Below are positions 52,311-60,967 of a stretch of DNA of 64,000 bases, piece by piece. A model generated the notes under the pieces. That model was not told the DNA's origin. It did not search any database and saw only the letters and a program-made list of their open reading frames with translations. Where the stretch lies: NCBI GenBank assembly GCA_004558825.1, contig SFDB01000002.1, positions 62,001 through 126,000 on the forward strand. The letters are read 5' to 3'. Positions within the stretch are counted from its first letter, which is position 1, and each line of letters begins with the position of its first letter. Source of the stretch: Clostridiales bacterium. Its GTDB lineage: Bacteria > Bacillota > Clostridia > Christensenellales > CAG-138. A program made the translations under genes and the position numbers.

Positions 52311-54011
52311 TCAACCGAGCTTTTTCGGGTTCAGCCTTATTGCGGGATAGGGAGAATCAGCCAGTGTCGGTATCGTGAAGGCGTAGTCGAAGCGGCCGTT
52401 GAAGTATTTGTCGCCAAGTACGAGCGATTGTCTAAATGAATCATAACAGCGCGAGATGTTGTCTTCGGCTGCTTTGGCGTAATCGGGGCGCGGCGCACCG
52501 GTTTTCAGCATTGCGTAGGGCGTGTAGACGTTCCTTAGACCGCGCCGCATGAGCCGCAGACAAAGGTCCGTATCATAGCCGACGTCGGTAAAGCTTTCAT
52601 CGAACCCGCGGGAACTGAGAAATACATCGCGTTTTATCATCATAAATTCGGAGCTTACCGCCGTAACGTTTCGAATTGTGTTTACAAAATAGTTTTGCAT
52701 TTCGTTATTTATAGTATCCATTGAGCCCTCATATACGCTTTTTGCCCAACCGTCTAAGCCGACTACGGTTCCTGCATTGTATATTCTGCCTGAAAAATCG
52801 AGTATTTTACCGCCTGCTGCGCCCACACCGTCGCAGCACGCCTGCTCAAGCATTGCGTCTAATGAATCCGGAGAGGATATAATTGAATACGCGCTCGTAA
52901 ACAGAAGCATTTCGCCCGTGGCGTATTCGGCAGCCCTGTTCAGCGCGAACGGTGCGTTTTTTTGCGATTCAACGCGCAGCACCGAGGCAGCCTTGTTGTA
53001 TTCAAGCAGCGAGTAATACTTTGCTGTGCGAGGGTCAGCGGGGGCTCGTGCGGTTATTACTATTTCTATGTTGCCATATAAAACTTTATCATCGATGCCT
53101 TCGAGACATTTGCGCAGCGCGTCCGCGTTAGGGACGGATGAGTCGAGTATTATGACGGTTACGATGGGCTTATTCTTCAGGCTTCTGCGGACAGCAAAGC
53201 TGCCCTCGTATCTGCCCGGGAGGGCGTAAGCGTCATTTGTACGGCGCTTTAGATAGGCATCGATGATTCCGCGGCATTTATATGATAAACGCCCGTAAGG
53301 TATGCCGCGCCTTGTGAGGAGCGCTTCACACAGGTGGATAGGGTGCGAGGCAAATTCTGCGCACTTCAGCGTAAAAGCATAGACAGCCTCTTCGGTCGAC
53401 AAATCGTCGGGAGCAGCGCTCATAAACACGGAATGAGAAACAAAGAACGGTCTGCCGACGGAGTTTATGCTCAACAGAGTTTCCTTTCCAAGATCAGGCT
53501 TTGGGAACGGTACGGAATTATTGCCGGATATCACGGTTTCATCGGCAAAAACAAAGTCGCACGACGGTTCGTCACAAATGCGCTTTGCAAGCAGGCTCAG
53601 AGCGTTGGGGGATAGTATATCGCCGGGAAGAAGACAGCCCACGAAGCGGTGTTCGCGTTTATCTGCGCGCTTTGACGCAGACATGGGCGAATCTGCGAAC
53701 ACAAAAGCTGCGTCAGGGAAGAAGCGCTCAAGTGTTCCAACCGCTCTTTTGCCAATGATTATGAGCTCATAGTATACATATGTTTGAGACAATACGGAGC
53801 GCACGGTATCGCATAACTGCGAAACGTCATAATCACCTGCGCTGATCATGATGCGGAAAAGAGGGCTGAAAAGGAGTTGCACGTCATTTTCGACGCTTGC
53901 GGTTTCAGCGCTGTCGATTCTTTTTGCATCGGTTTCCTTTTTAATCTGTCTATCGTTGTCTCCGCCGAACAGACGTGCAACGATTCCTTTAAGTACGTTA
54001 CGCTTTGCCAT
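52311..54011 (-). CDS. Glycosyltransferase with two family-2-like domains
   Basis: 566 residues. A first GT-A-like region (about 50-200) has FRIMISAGDYDVSQLCDTVR, LSQTYVYYELIIIG and FVFADETV but lacks a clear DxD. The second (about 290-540) contains KPIVTVIILDSSVPNADALR, PFALNRAAEYATGEMLLFTS, GAAGGKILDFSGRIYNAGT and SRGFDESFTDVGYDTDLCLRLMRRG, with the ED/DTDLC type of acceptor-site motif. The N-terminal copy may be degenerate. Probably adds sugars to a cell-surface glycan or protein; substrate unknown. It follows the shikimate genes by 29 bases, though no functional link is evident. Confidence 0.75.
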   Translation of the reverse strand: MAKRNVLKGIVARLFGGDNDRQIKKETDAKRIDSAETASVENDVQLLFSPLFRIMISAGDYDVSQLCDTVRSVLSQTYVYYELIIIGKRAVGTLERFFPDAAFVFADSPMSASKRADKREHRFVGCLLPGDILSPNALSLLAKRICDEPSCDFVFADETVISGNNSVPFPKPDLGKETLLSINSVGRPFFVSHSVFMSAAPDDLSTEEAVYAFTLKCAEFASHPIHLCEALLTRRGIPYGRLSYKCRGIIDAYLKRRTNDAYALPGRYEGSFAVRRSLKNKPIVTVIILDSSVPNADALRKCLEGIDDKVLYGNIEIVITARAPADPRTAKYYSLLEYNKAASVLRVESQKNAPFALNRAAEYATGEMLLFTSAYSIISSPDSLDAMLEQACCDGVGAAGGKILDFSGRIYNAGTVVGLDGWAKSVYEGSMDTINNEMQNYFVNTIRNVTAVSSEFMMIKRDVFLSSRGFDESFTDVGYDTDLCLRLMRRGLRNVYTPYAMLKTGAPRPDYAKAAEDNISRCYDSFRQSLVLGDKYFNGRFDYAFTIPTLADSPYPAIRLNPKKLG

Positions 54012-54040
54012 AAATCTATTATTGACAAAGCGATGATACG

Positions 54041-54778
54041 TTATTCGAATGTGCGTGCTATGGCGTCTTTGAACCAGTCGGCTATAATCTCGGCAGCGCC
54101 TTCGCGGTCGGGATCGATTGTAAAATCGGCTGCGGACCTGTAGGCGTCAAAGCGCTCGTTGTACAGGGCTATGATTGCGTTTTTGCCGGAACGAATCAGC
54201 GGCCTGTTTCGCGTTCCGGCGTCGACAAGCTTGTCGAGCGACCTGTTGAGAAACACGACTTTACCGCTTTCACGCATGAGTGCTATGTTGTCGGAGTATG
54301 TAAGCACGCCGCCGCCTGTTGCTACGACGAGGTCGCCCGCCCTTGCGACGGTCAAAAGGCATTGATGCTCGTAAAGCCTGAAAACGTGCTCGCCGTGCGA
54401 ATCGAAGATTTCGTCGATTGTTTTCGACGTAAGACTCATTATGAGTTTGTCGGTATCGGCAAGGCTTCGCTCCAGCATGGGGGCAAGCAGTTTGCCAAAA
54501 CGTGTTTTGCCCGAATCGGGCATACCTACAAGATATAGATTGAGATGACGCGCCTGCTCTCGTTTTGAGAGAAGGATTACTTTCTCCATCATTTCGCGGA
54601 AAGCATGCGAATGCTCGTCGTATCGCGCGAGTATAGCCGCTTCTCGCTCCTTGTCCTCAATGGGCAGCGAGCGGCAGCGCTTATACCGCGCGATGTCAGC
54701 CGCGACGCTCATTCTTTCATCGAAAAGACGGGCGAGCTGTGAATCTATTTCATCGAGCTTTTTTCGCAAATCTTCCAT
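54041..54778 (-). CDS. aroK: Chorismate mutase / shikimate kinase fusion
   Basis: 245 residues. Residues 1-75 are an AroQ-type chorismate mutase (LRKKLDEIDSQLARLFDERM; IARYKRCRSLPIEDKERE). Residues 80-240 are shikimate kinase: Walker A GMPDSGKT (85-92), ADTDKLI, VVATGGGVL, and RNRPLI in the lid. One polypeptide thus phosphorylates shikimate and isomerises chorismate to prephenate, steps on either side of AroA/AroC made from the same operon. One-base overlap with aroC. Confidence 0.93.
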   Translation of the reverse strand: MEDLRKKLDEIDSQLARLFDERMSVAADIARYKRCRSLPIEDKEREAAILARYDEHSHAFREMMEKVILLSKREQARHLNLYLVGMPDSGKTRFGKLLAPMLERSLADTDKLIMSLTSKTIDEIFDSHGEHVFRLYEHQCLLTVARAGDLVVATGGGVLTYSDNIALMRESGKVVFLNRSLDKLVDAGTRNRPLIRSGKNAIIALYNERFDAYRSAADFTIDPDREGAAEIIADWFKDAIARTFE

Positions 54779-55869
54779 TAAAGGCGCTCCTCGCGTTTTG
54801 ACAGCATTATATCATAAAGGCCTATGCACACAGCGGCTTCGACTGCGACCGCGCCGCGCGGAAGTATGCATGCGTCGTGGCGTCCGTGCGCGCATAAAGA
54901 AGTATTTTTCATATCGATAATATCGATGGTGCGCTGCCGCAAAGCTATAGTCGGAACGGGACGGAATGCGGCAGTAACAATTATGGGCATCCCGTTTGTC
55001 AGGCCTCCGTTTATGCCGCCCGAGTTATTTGTAAGCGTCTGTACTGCTCCGTTTTCGTCCATAAAGAACGCGTCGTTGGCGTCGCTTCCGTTCATCGATG
55101 AAATGTCGCGTCCCAAGCCAAACTCAACGGCCTTTACCCCCGGAATGGCAAAAATAAGCTGCGAGAGTATACTTTCTGTGGAACGAAATAGCGTGTCGCC
55201 CAAACCGGCGGGCATTCCTACAGCCGCGCATTCCACCGTGCCGCCGACAGAATTGCCGCAGGCGCGCGCAGCTTCAACGCAATCAAGCATTGATTTGCGG
55301 CATGATTCATCAATGAGGGGGAATAAAGGGTCGAGCTTCGCAAAGTCATCGGGCGAGACGTTGACGGGATCAAAGCGCATATCCGCAGCGCCGCCTATTG
55401 ACAGAACGTGCGATGCGACGTATACGCCGCTTGCCTCAAGCAACTGCTTGCATATCGCGCCAGCGAAAACGACAGGCGATGTGAGACGTCCCGAAAAATG
55501 CCCTCCGCCGCGGAGATCGCAGTATTTACCGAATTTTTTATACGCTGCGAAATCGGCATGGCTCGGGCGCAACGCATGAAGCATATCGTCATAGTCGGAG
55601 CTGTTATGCGCCTTGTTACGCGTAATGGCGCAAAGCGGCGCACCGTTTGTGAAGCCGTTATAAATGCCGGAAATTATTTCGTAATCGTCAGCCTCGTGCC
55701 TTGGCGTGGCAAAGCTCTCGTGCCGTGCGGAGCGCCGCGAGAGCATTTGGGAGATTTTTTCATTGTCTATAAATAATCCGGCAGGCAAGCCGCCGATAAC
55801 GCAGCCCACGCATTCGCCGTGCGATTCGCCGAAAACGCTTATGTCGAGATTGCTTGAAAAAAAGCTCAC
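54778..55869 (-). CDS. aroC: Chorismate synthase
   Basis: 363 residues. FMN-dependent elimination of phosphate from EPSP to give chorismate. Signatures: GESHGECVGCVIGGLPAG, DYDDMLHALRPSHADFAAYKK, DLRGGGHFSGRLT, NNSGGINGGLTNGMPI and RQRTIDIIDM. It overlaps aroA by four bases and the fusion gene by one. Confidence 0.97.
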   Translation of the reverse strand: MSFFSSNLDISVFGESHGECVGCVIGGLPAGLFIDNEKISQMLSRRSARHESFATPRHEADDYEIISGIYNGFTNGAPLCAITRNKAHNSSDYDDMLHALRPSHADFAAYKKFGKYCDLRGGGHFSGRLTSPVVFAGAICKQLLEASGVYVASHVLSIGGAADMRFDPVNVSPDDFAKLDPLFPLIDESCRKSMLDCVEAARACGNSVGGTVECAAVGMPAGLGDTLFRSTESILSQLIFAIPGVKAVEFGLGRDISSMNGSDANDAFFMDENGAVQTLTNNSGGINGGLTNGMPIIVTAAFRPVPTIALRQRTIDIIDMKNTSLCAHGRHDACILPRGAVAVEAAVCIGLYDIMLSKREERL

Positions 55870-57086
55870 AGTGTTATACCTCCGATACTGCGGTAGTCGT
55901 CAAAAAATCGAGGTGCGCTCTTTTTTACGCATTCACAGCCGTGCATGACAAGCGGTTCGCTGCAAACGCATGCGAGCATGGACAGAGCCATAACGATTCG
56001 ATGGTCGCCGTGAGAATGTACATTTCCGCCCTTTAACGGCTTGTCGTTCGGGAATATCGTTACGGAGTCGCTGCCTTGAGTTATGCTGACTCCGAGCGTG
56101 GAAAGCTCCTCTGTCATGGCCGACAACCTGTCCGACTCCTTATATTTTAGGCGCTCAACGCCTGCTATGGTAACAGGCGAGCTGCTCCTGCAGGCCGCCG
56201 CCGCAAGCGCGGGAAAGAGATCGGGAAACTGCGAAATATCGACGTACGGTTTGTTAAAGAGCTCTGTGAAAACCTTGTCGCACTGGAGCGAGTTTTCGCT
56301 TAGCCCGCAGATTTTGATATTTCCGCCGAGAAAGTTTGCCAGTTCGAAAAAAGCGGCGTATGAGCGGTCGCCCTCTGCGCGGTAATCGCGCGGTGCATAC
56401 GATTGACGACCGTGAATCGTGAAATCATTTGCCACCCTATCTGCGAAAACGCCGAATTCGCGCATTACGCATAATGTCATATCAGCATACGCGCCTGAAA
56501 CGAGCGGCGTCGTCAGCCTGACAGTACTGTCGCCGTCCAGCAGAGGCAGAGCGAGCAGAAGCCCCGAAACAAACTGCGAGCTTATGTCGCCCCGAACGTG
56601 ATAAATGCCGCAATCGAGCCCGCCGGATACGGAGACGCCATCAGAAAAGGGAAGTATGCCATCGCGGAATATATCCGTATAAGGCGTTAAGGGACGGCGC
56701 CTAAGCGATTCCCCACAAATGAAGCGCCCTCCGCCCAGAAGCTTGACGAGCGGCAGGAGCATCCTCAGAACAGCCGCCGAATCACCGACGTTCAGCACTT
56801 TTTCAACCGGACATGAACGGACGGTAGGCGAGAGTTCAATAACTCCGTCACCGATGCAGTAATCTGCCAGACCGAGTGACTTTATTGCTGAAAGAGCGGC
56901 AGACACATCGTCGCAAATCGATGTGCGGGAAACATTGCCGAAAATGCGCACATGCTTTTGCGCTGAGTTCACCGATAAAGCTCCGCAGATGACGGCGCGC
57001 TGGGCAATGCTCTTGGAAATGGGCGCAGCTACGGAGCCGGAGAGTTTTGTCGGTATAAGAGTTAATGTATCGGCGTCGCGTTTCAT
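55866..57086 (-). CDS. aroA: 3-phosphoshikimate 1-carboxyvinyltransferase (EPSP synthase)
   Basis: 406 residues. Transfers enolpyruvate from PEP to shikimate-3-phosphate. Visible: SGSVAAPISKSIAQRAVICG (substrate-binding Lys/Ser), NVGDSAAVLRMLLPL, SSQFVSGLLLALPLL, ERLKYKESDRLSAMTEEL and GDHRIVMALSMLA. The N-terminal loop has NVGDSAAVLR where common class I enzymes have GNAGTAMR, placing it with divergent class II-like forms. Overlaps aroB by four bases. Confidence 0.96.
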   Translation of the reverse strand: MKRDADTLTLIPTKLSGSVAAPISKSIAQRAVICGALSVNSAQKHVRIFGNVSRTSICDDVSAALSAIKSLGLADYCIGDGVIELSPTVRSCPVEKVLNVGDSAAVLRMLLPLVKLLGGGRFICGESLRRRPLTPYTDIFRDGILPFSDGVSVSGGLDCGIYHVRGDISSQFVSGLLLALPLLDGDSTVRLTTPLVSGAYADMTLCVMREFGVFADRVANDFTIHGRQSYAPRDYRAEGDRSYAAFFELANFLGGNIKICGLSENSLQCDKVFTELFNKPYVDISQFPDLFPALAAAACRSSSPVTIAGVERLKYKESDRLSAMTEELSTLGVSITQGSDSVTIFPNDKPLKGGNVHSHGDHRIVMALSMLACVCSEPLVMHGCECVKKSAPRFFDDYRSIGGITL

Positions 57087-58126
57087 AATACTTCTGTGAT
57101 TATGGTTCCCACTGAAACGCGCTTTATTACGGCGGAGCCGATGCGCTCCAAAAACACCATGTCGACGTAACCGTTTGAATACTTCTTGTCGTGCGCTATA
57201 TATGACTTTGCTTCGCTGCGGTACTTAACGCTTGGGTCAAGACCCGTGTTTATGAGAAGTCTCTCAATTCTTTCTGAAGTGCCTCTTTCGGTTATTCCGA
57301 GCTTTTCGCCGAGCCTTGCTGCGGCCGCCATTCCGATTGCCACAGCCTCGCCGTGAAGAAGTTCAAACCCGCTTGCAGCTTCTACTGCGTGGCCTATTGT
57401 GTGCCCGAAATTCAATTCGCGGCGCACGCCCATATCGCGTTCATCCGCTTCGACGTACCGCGCCTTTATGGCGGCGCATTCAGAGACAAGTTTATTGATG
57501 TCCTTAACGTCGGAGAGCGAATCGAACAATGCGGGGTCGGCGATACAGCCGTATTTAACGGCCTCGCCGAGACCCGAGCGGATGTTTCGGGCGTCGAGCG
57601 ATGAAAGCGCGTCCGTATCGCTTACGACGAGAGATGGCTGATGAAAAGCTCCGACAAGGTTTTTTCCAAAATCGCAGTCAACGGCGGTTTTGCCGCCTAT
57701 TGAGCTGTCTATTTGTGCGAGCAGCGTTGTCGGGGCCTGCACAAGCCTTATACCACGAAGGTATGTTGCCGCAGCGAAGCCTGCCGCATCGCCTGCGGAG
57801 CCTCCGCCGAGAGCTATTAAAGCGTCGCTCCTTGAAACGGAATGCGATGCGAGCGCGTCATATATACGCTCGACGACGCTTAAACGCTTCGCGTATTCGC
57901 CGCAGGGCACATCAACCCGAAACGCTTCAATTCCGTTTGAATTAAGAGCCGACGATACTTTGTCGAAAAAAAGCGCTCCGACGTTTTCGTCGCAAACAAT
58001 GCCGACTTGTCGCGGAAGCGGATCCAAGGCGCTCTTAATAAGCGAACCTATCTTGCCGAGCAGACCGCCGGCAATTAATACATCGTACGGAGAAGAAGCG
58101 TTTACATGTACTGTGCTGCAAAGCAT
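57083..58126 (-). CDS. aroB: 3-dehydroquinate synthase
   Basis: 347 residues. NAD- and metal-dependent cyclisation of DAHP. Motifs: LIALGGGSAGDAAGFAAATY, PTTLLAQIDSSIGGKTAVDC, GAFHQPSLVVSDTDAL, GEAVKYGC, LNFGHTIGHAVE (metal His) and LLHGEAVAIGMAAAARL. Starts at a one-base overlap (TAATG) with the cyclophilin stop. Confidence 0.97.
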   Translation of the reverse strand: MLCSTVHVNASSPYDVLIAGGLLGKIGSLIKSALDPLPRQVGIVCDENVGALFFDKVSSALNSNGIEAFRVDVPCGEYAKRLSVVERIYDALASHSVSRSDALIALGGGSAGDAAGFAAATYLRGIRLVQAPTTLLAQIDSSIGGKTAVDCDFGKNLVGAFHQPSLVVSDTDALSSLDARNIRSGLGEAVKYGCIADPALFDSLSDVKDINKLVSECAAIKARYVEADERDMGVRRELNFGHTIGHAVEAASGFELLHGEAVAIGMAAAARLGEKLGITERGTSERIERLLINTGLDPSVKYRSEAKSYIAHDKKYSNGYVDMVFLERIGSAVIKRVSVGTIITEVL

Positions 58127-58632
58127 TATTTGATAACGTCGGGCTTTTCGATTTCCCCTTCGTCTATCACCTTGACGCTCTTCATTTTCATTGAGAACAT
58201 GGGCCTGTCATAGCCGTCTGTCGAGACGGAAGCGATTTCGTCAACGACGTCCATGCCATCGGTAACACGGCCAAACGCTGCATACTGTCCGTCGAGGTGC
58301 GGAGCGTCTGCATGCATTATGAAGAATTGCGAACCGGCTGAGTTAGGATTCATGCTGCGCGCCATAGATATAACTCCACGCTTATGCTTGAGTGGGTTGT
58401 TGAATCCGTTTGCGGCAAATTCGCCCTTTATCGAGTGACCGGGTCCACCCATGCCGGTGCCGTCGGGGCAGCCGCCCTGTATCATGAAGCCGCTTATCAC
58501 GCGATGAAACTCAAGGCCGTCGTAAAACCCGTTGCTTGCGAGGTAGAGAAAGTTTTTTACGGTGTTTGGGGCGGCGTCTCTGTCCATTTCGAGCGTGATT
58601 CTGCCGCCGTTTTCCATTTCTATAACTACCAT
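58126..58632 (-). CDS. Peptidyl-prolyl cis-trans isomerase (cyclophilin type)
   Basis: 168 residues from ATG 58632 (AGGAG seven bases upstream; the in-frame TTG at 58638 lies next to that site). Catalytic and binding residues are in FHRVISGFMIQGGCPDGTG, GVISMARSMNPNSAGSQFFI and YAAFGRVTDGMDVVDEI. Cytoplasmic, no signal peptide. It heads the shikimate operon (cyclophilin-aroB-aroA-aroC-aroK fusion, possibly the glycosyltransferase) with overlaps at every junction. Confidence 0.95.
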   Translation of the reverse strand: MVVIEMENGGRITLEMDRDAAPNTVKNFLYLASNGFYDGLEFHRVISGFMIQGGCPDGTGMGGPGHSIKGEFAANGFNNPLKHKRGVISMARSMNPNSAGSQFFIMHADAPHLDGQYAAFGRVTDGMDVVDEIASVSTDGYDRPMFSMKMKSVKVIDEGEIEKPDVIK

Positions 58633-58662
58633 TGTCAAACTCCTTTGATTTTATTGAATAAT

Positions 58663-58691
58663 ATGATACAATACATGCGGAATTTAATCAA
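58663..58691 (-). promoter_or_regulatory. Sigma-A-type promoter for the cyclophilin/shikimate operon
   Basis: TTGATT (58691-58686) and TATCAT (58668-58663), 17-base spacer. Confidence 0.55.
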
Positions 58692-58736
58692 TGCATTCGT
58701 GCGCTCGCGAGGCCATAATATATTCCTCGTACACAC

Positions 58737-58765
58737 TTGACACGGTATCCATGCTTTGATAAAAT
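58737..58765 (+). promoter_or_regulatory. Promoter of the infC-rpmI-rplT operon
   Basis: TTGACA (58737-58742) and TAAAAT (58760-58765), 17-base spacer. Confidence 0.75.
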
Positions 58766-58771
58766 TGCTGA

Positions 58772-58885
58772 GGTAAAGAAGGAGCCGCTCGCTTCTCACC
58801 CGCCGGCATTTGTCAGGCGCGGTAACAGCAACTTAGTTTTATCTATCTTTCTGTTTGGTGAGCGTCTCGGCTCACTATTTTTTAT
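58772..58885 (+). promoter_or_regulatory. infC leader: transcription attenuator, probable L20-responsive leader
   Basis: The roughly 110-base untranslated leader contains a terminator GTGAGC-GTCTCG-GCTCAC followed by TATTTTTTA (58858-58884), directly before the infC ribosome binding site. An upstream segment, GAGCC...CTCACC (58782-58800), can pair with GGTGAG...GGCTC (58856-58874) and so compete with the terminator. This matches the known Firmicutes leader in which free ribosomal protein L20 promotes early termination of infC-rpmI-rplT. Confidence 0.75.
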
Positions 58886-58899
58886 GGAGGTGCGTACCC

Positions 58900-59412
58900 A
58901 TTAGCAATTATGATCTTATGATCAACGAAGAAATTCGTGACAAAGAAGTCCGTCTTATCGACGAAAAAGGCAACCAGATGGGCGTTGTCACGATAGCCGT
59001 AGCGATGTCTGTAGCGGAGGAACGCGGGCTTGACCTTGTGAAGATCGCCCCGCAGGTGAATCCTCCCGTATGCAAAATAATGGATTACGGGAAGTATCGC
59101 TTCGAACAGATAAAGCGCGATAAGGAACAGCGTAAGAACCAGAAAGTTATCGAGATTAAAGAAATCAGGCTTTCGGCGACTATTGACACACACGATATGG
59201 AGGTCAAGGCCAAGGCGTGCACCAAGTTCCTTCAAAACGGCGACAAGGTCAAGGTCAGCATTCGCTTTAGGGGACGTCAGATAACGCACGGCGATATAGG
59301 TCTGGACGTTATGAACACCTTCTACGAAATGGTAAAGGACAGCGCCAATATTGACCGCCCCGCCAAACAGGAGGGACGCAATATGTTCATGGTGCTGACG
59401 CCGAAAAACTAA
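58900..59412 (+). CDS. infC: Translation initiation factor IF-3 with AUU start
   Basis: 170 residues. IF-3 keeps 30S subunits free and checks initiator tRNA. I start it at ATT 58900 (ISNYDLMINEEIRDKEVRLI): GGAGG is at 58886-58890, nine bases away, while the first ATG (58918) is 27 bases from it, and the frame's earlier GTG (58855) lies in the terminator hairpin. Non-AUG starts on infC are a known self-limiting device, since IF-3 rejects them. Segments MDYGKYRFEQIKRDKEQRK and IRFRGRQITHGDIGLDVM are diagnostic. Confidence 0.96.
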   Translation: MSNYDLMINEEIRDKEVRLIDEKGNQMGVVTIAVAMSVAEERGLDLVKIAPQVNPPVCKIMDYGKYRFEQIKRDKEQRKNQKVIEIKEIRLSATIDTHDMEVKAKACTKFLQNGDKVKVSIRFRGRQITHGDIGLDVMNTFYEMVKDSANIDRPAKQEGRNMFMVLTPKN

Positions 59413-59433
59413 TATTATTCAGGAGGAATAACA

Positions 59434-59631
59434 ATGCCCAAGATTAAGACCCACAGGGGTGCGGCAAAACGCTTTAGCCTTACGAAATCCGGCAGGATTA
59501 AAAGGGGCAAGGCTTATAAGTCACATATTCTGACCAAGAAAGAAACCAAGAGGAAGCGCGGCCTCCGTCAGACAGGCTATATCGCCGAAGTCGAAGCAAA
59601 GAAGATCCGCGAACTGATTCCGTATAAATAA
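59434..59631 (+). CDS. rpmI: 50S ribosomal protein L35
   Basis: 65 residues, full length: [20 protein letters not shown] and [18 protein letters not shown] are characteristic. AGGAGG lies eight bases upstream, 21 bases after infC. Confidence 0.98.
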   Translation: MPKIKTHRGAAKRFSLTKSGRIKRGKAYKSHILTKKETKRKRGLRQTGYIAEVEAKKIRELIPYK

Positions 59632-59643
59632 GGGGGTAGCACA

Positions 59644-60000
59644 ATGGCCAGAATTAAGAGAGCAGTCAATGCCGTTAAAAAACGCCGTAAGGTATTTAAA
59701 CTTGCAAAGGGCTATTATGGCGCCAAGAGCAAGCTCTATCGTTCCGCTTCACAGCAGGTCATGAAGTCGATGGCTTATGCCTATGTAGGCAGAAAGCTCA
59801 AAAAGCGTGAGTATCGCAGACTTTGGATCGCTCGTATCAATGCAGGCGCAAGGCTTTGCGGAATGAATTACAGCCGTCTCATCAACGGCCTGAAAGTAGC
59901 AGGCGTAGAAGTGAACCGTAAGGTTTTGGCAGATCTCGCAGTAAACGACATGAAGGCGTTCAGCGAACTTGCCGAAACAGCAAAGAAAGCACTTGCTTAA
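59644..60000 (+). CDS. rplT: 50S ribosomal protein L20
   Basis: 118 residues: [59 protein letters not shown]. An early 23S rRNA binder and the likely feedback regulator of this operon through the leader upstream of infC. GGGGG-type ribosome binding site; terminator 11 bases downstream. Confidence 0.98.
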   Translation: MARIKRAVNAVKKRRKVFKLAKGYYGAKSKLYRSASQQVMKSMAYAYVGRKLKKREYRRLWIARINAGARLCGMNYSRLINGLKVAGVEVNRKVLADLAVNDMKAFSELAETAKKALA

Positions 60001-60010
60001 TTAAAAAAAT

Positions 60011-60055
60011 AAGGGTCGTCGGCCATCCAGAAAGGATAGTTACGGCCCTTTTTTT
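60011..60055 (+). terminator. Terminator of the infC operon
   Basis: Nine-base outer stem AAGGGTCGT / ACGGCCCTT (60011-60019, 60042-60050, one T-G pair) with an inner ATCC/GGAT stem, followed by five more T. Confidence 0.8.
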
Positions 60056-60090
60056 CTTGAAACCGCCTATAGCGCAGCAATAAGATAACG

Positions 60091-60852
60091 ATGATAATAG
60101 AAAGTACGAAAAACGAGATTATCAAGCGTGCAAAGGCGCTTGCATCAAAAAAAGGCAGGCAGGAGCAGGGCGTACATTTTATTGAGGGCGAAAAACTCGT
60201 ACGCGAAGCGGTCGTATCAGGCGTTGTCTTTGAGGACGCATTTATAGATGAGGGACATGAACTTATGGCAGCGGTGCTTGCGGGAAGCGGAGCGAATGTC
60301 CATACTGTCAAGCGTCACGTCATGGAGAGCATAACGAATACGGATACGCCGCAATGGGTATGTGCGACGGTTCGGACACCGGATATGACGCCGCCGGAAA
60401 GCTATCCTGCCGGCCTTATTGTAGTGCTTGATGCCGTTCAGGATCCGGGAAACCTCGGAACGATTATAAGAACTGCCGATGCTATGGGCGCTTCGGGCGT
60501 ATTGCTAGGCGATGGATGCGCCGACCCGTTCGCGCCAAAGCCGATACGCGCATCTATGGGCTCTGTGTATCACATACCCGTTTGGCGCGGCGAGCTTGCG
60601 CCCGAGCTGAAAAAGCTGTCAGACGATGGGTTTAAACTGATATGCACGCATCTTGACGGCGAAGAGACGCTGCCCGTCGTATCTGAAAAATGCGCCGTTA
60701 TAATCGGCAACGAGGGAAACGGAGTTGCAGACGAATACTCGGCGAGGTGCACGCTATACAGGCTTCCTATGTACGGCTTTGCGGAATCGCTTAATGCATC
60801 TGTGGCAGCGGGAATCGTGATATACGAGCTTGCTCGGGCAATGCGAAAGTAG
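60091..60852 (+). CDS. TrmH/SpoU family RNA 2'-O-methyltransferase
   Basis: 253 residues. N-terminal substrate-binding domain (ESTKNEIIKRAKALASKKGR; GVHFIEGEKLVREAV) and the knotted SPOUT catalytic domain with motif 1 LDAVQDPGNLGTIIRTADAMG, motif 2 AVIIGNEGNGV and motif 3 LPMYGFAESLNASVAAGIVIYE. It methylates a ribose in rRNA or tRNA; the exact site is not readable. A gene of this type often follows rplT in Clostridia (before pheST). The ribosome binding site is weak. Confidence 0.93.
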   Translation: MIIESTKNEIIKRAKALASKKGRQEQGVHFIEGEKLVREAVVSGVVFEDAFIDEGHELMAAVLAGSGANVHTVKRHVMESITNTDTPQWVCATVRTPDMTPPESYPAGLIVVLDAVQDPGNLGTIIRTADAMGASGVLLGDGCADPFAPKPIRASMGSVYHIPVWRGELAPELKKLSDDGFKLICTHLDGEETLPVVSEKCAVIIGNEGNGVADEYSARCTLYRLPMYGFAESLNASVAAGIVIYELARAMRK

Positions 60853-60894
60853 CTGAAAATTATATTCACACCTATATAGCGATGAAGCCACAGA

Positions 60895-60928
60895 CCTGCT
60901 TGCAACGATATCAAGCAGGTTATATAAT
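60895..60928 (+). promoter_or_regulatory. Malic enzyme promoter overlapped by an inverted repeat
   Basis: TTGCAA (60900-60905) and TATAAT (60923-60928), 17-base spacer. CCTGCTTG (60895-60902) and CAAGCAGG (60912-60919) form an 8-bp inverted repeat over the -35 and spacer. It lacks a T-run, so an operator is more likely than a terminator for the gene before it. Confidence 0.6.
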
Positions 60929-60967
60929 GTCTATAAATCGACAGAGCTTTACAGGAGGTAAAACTTT

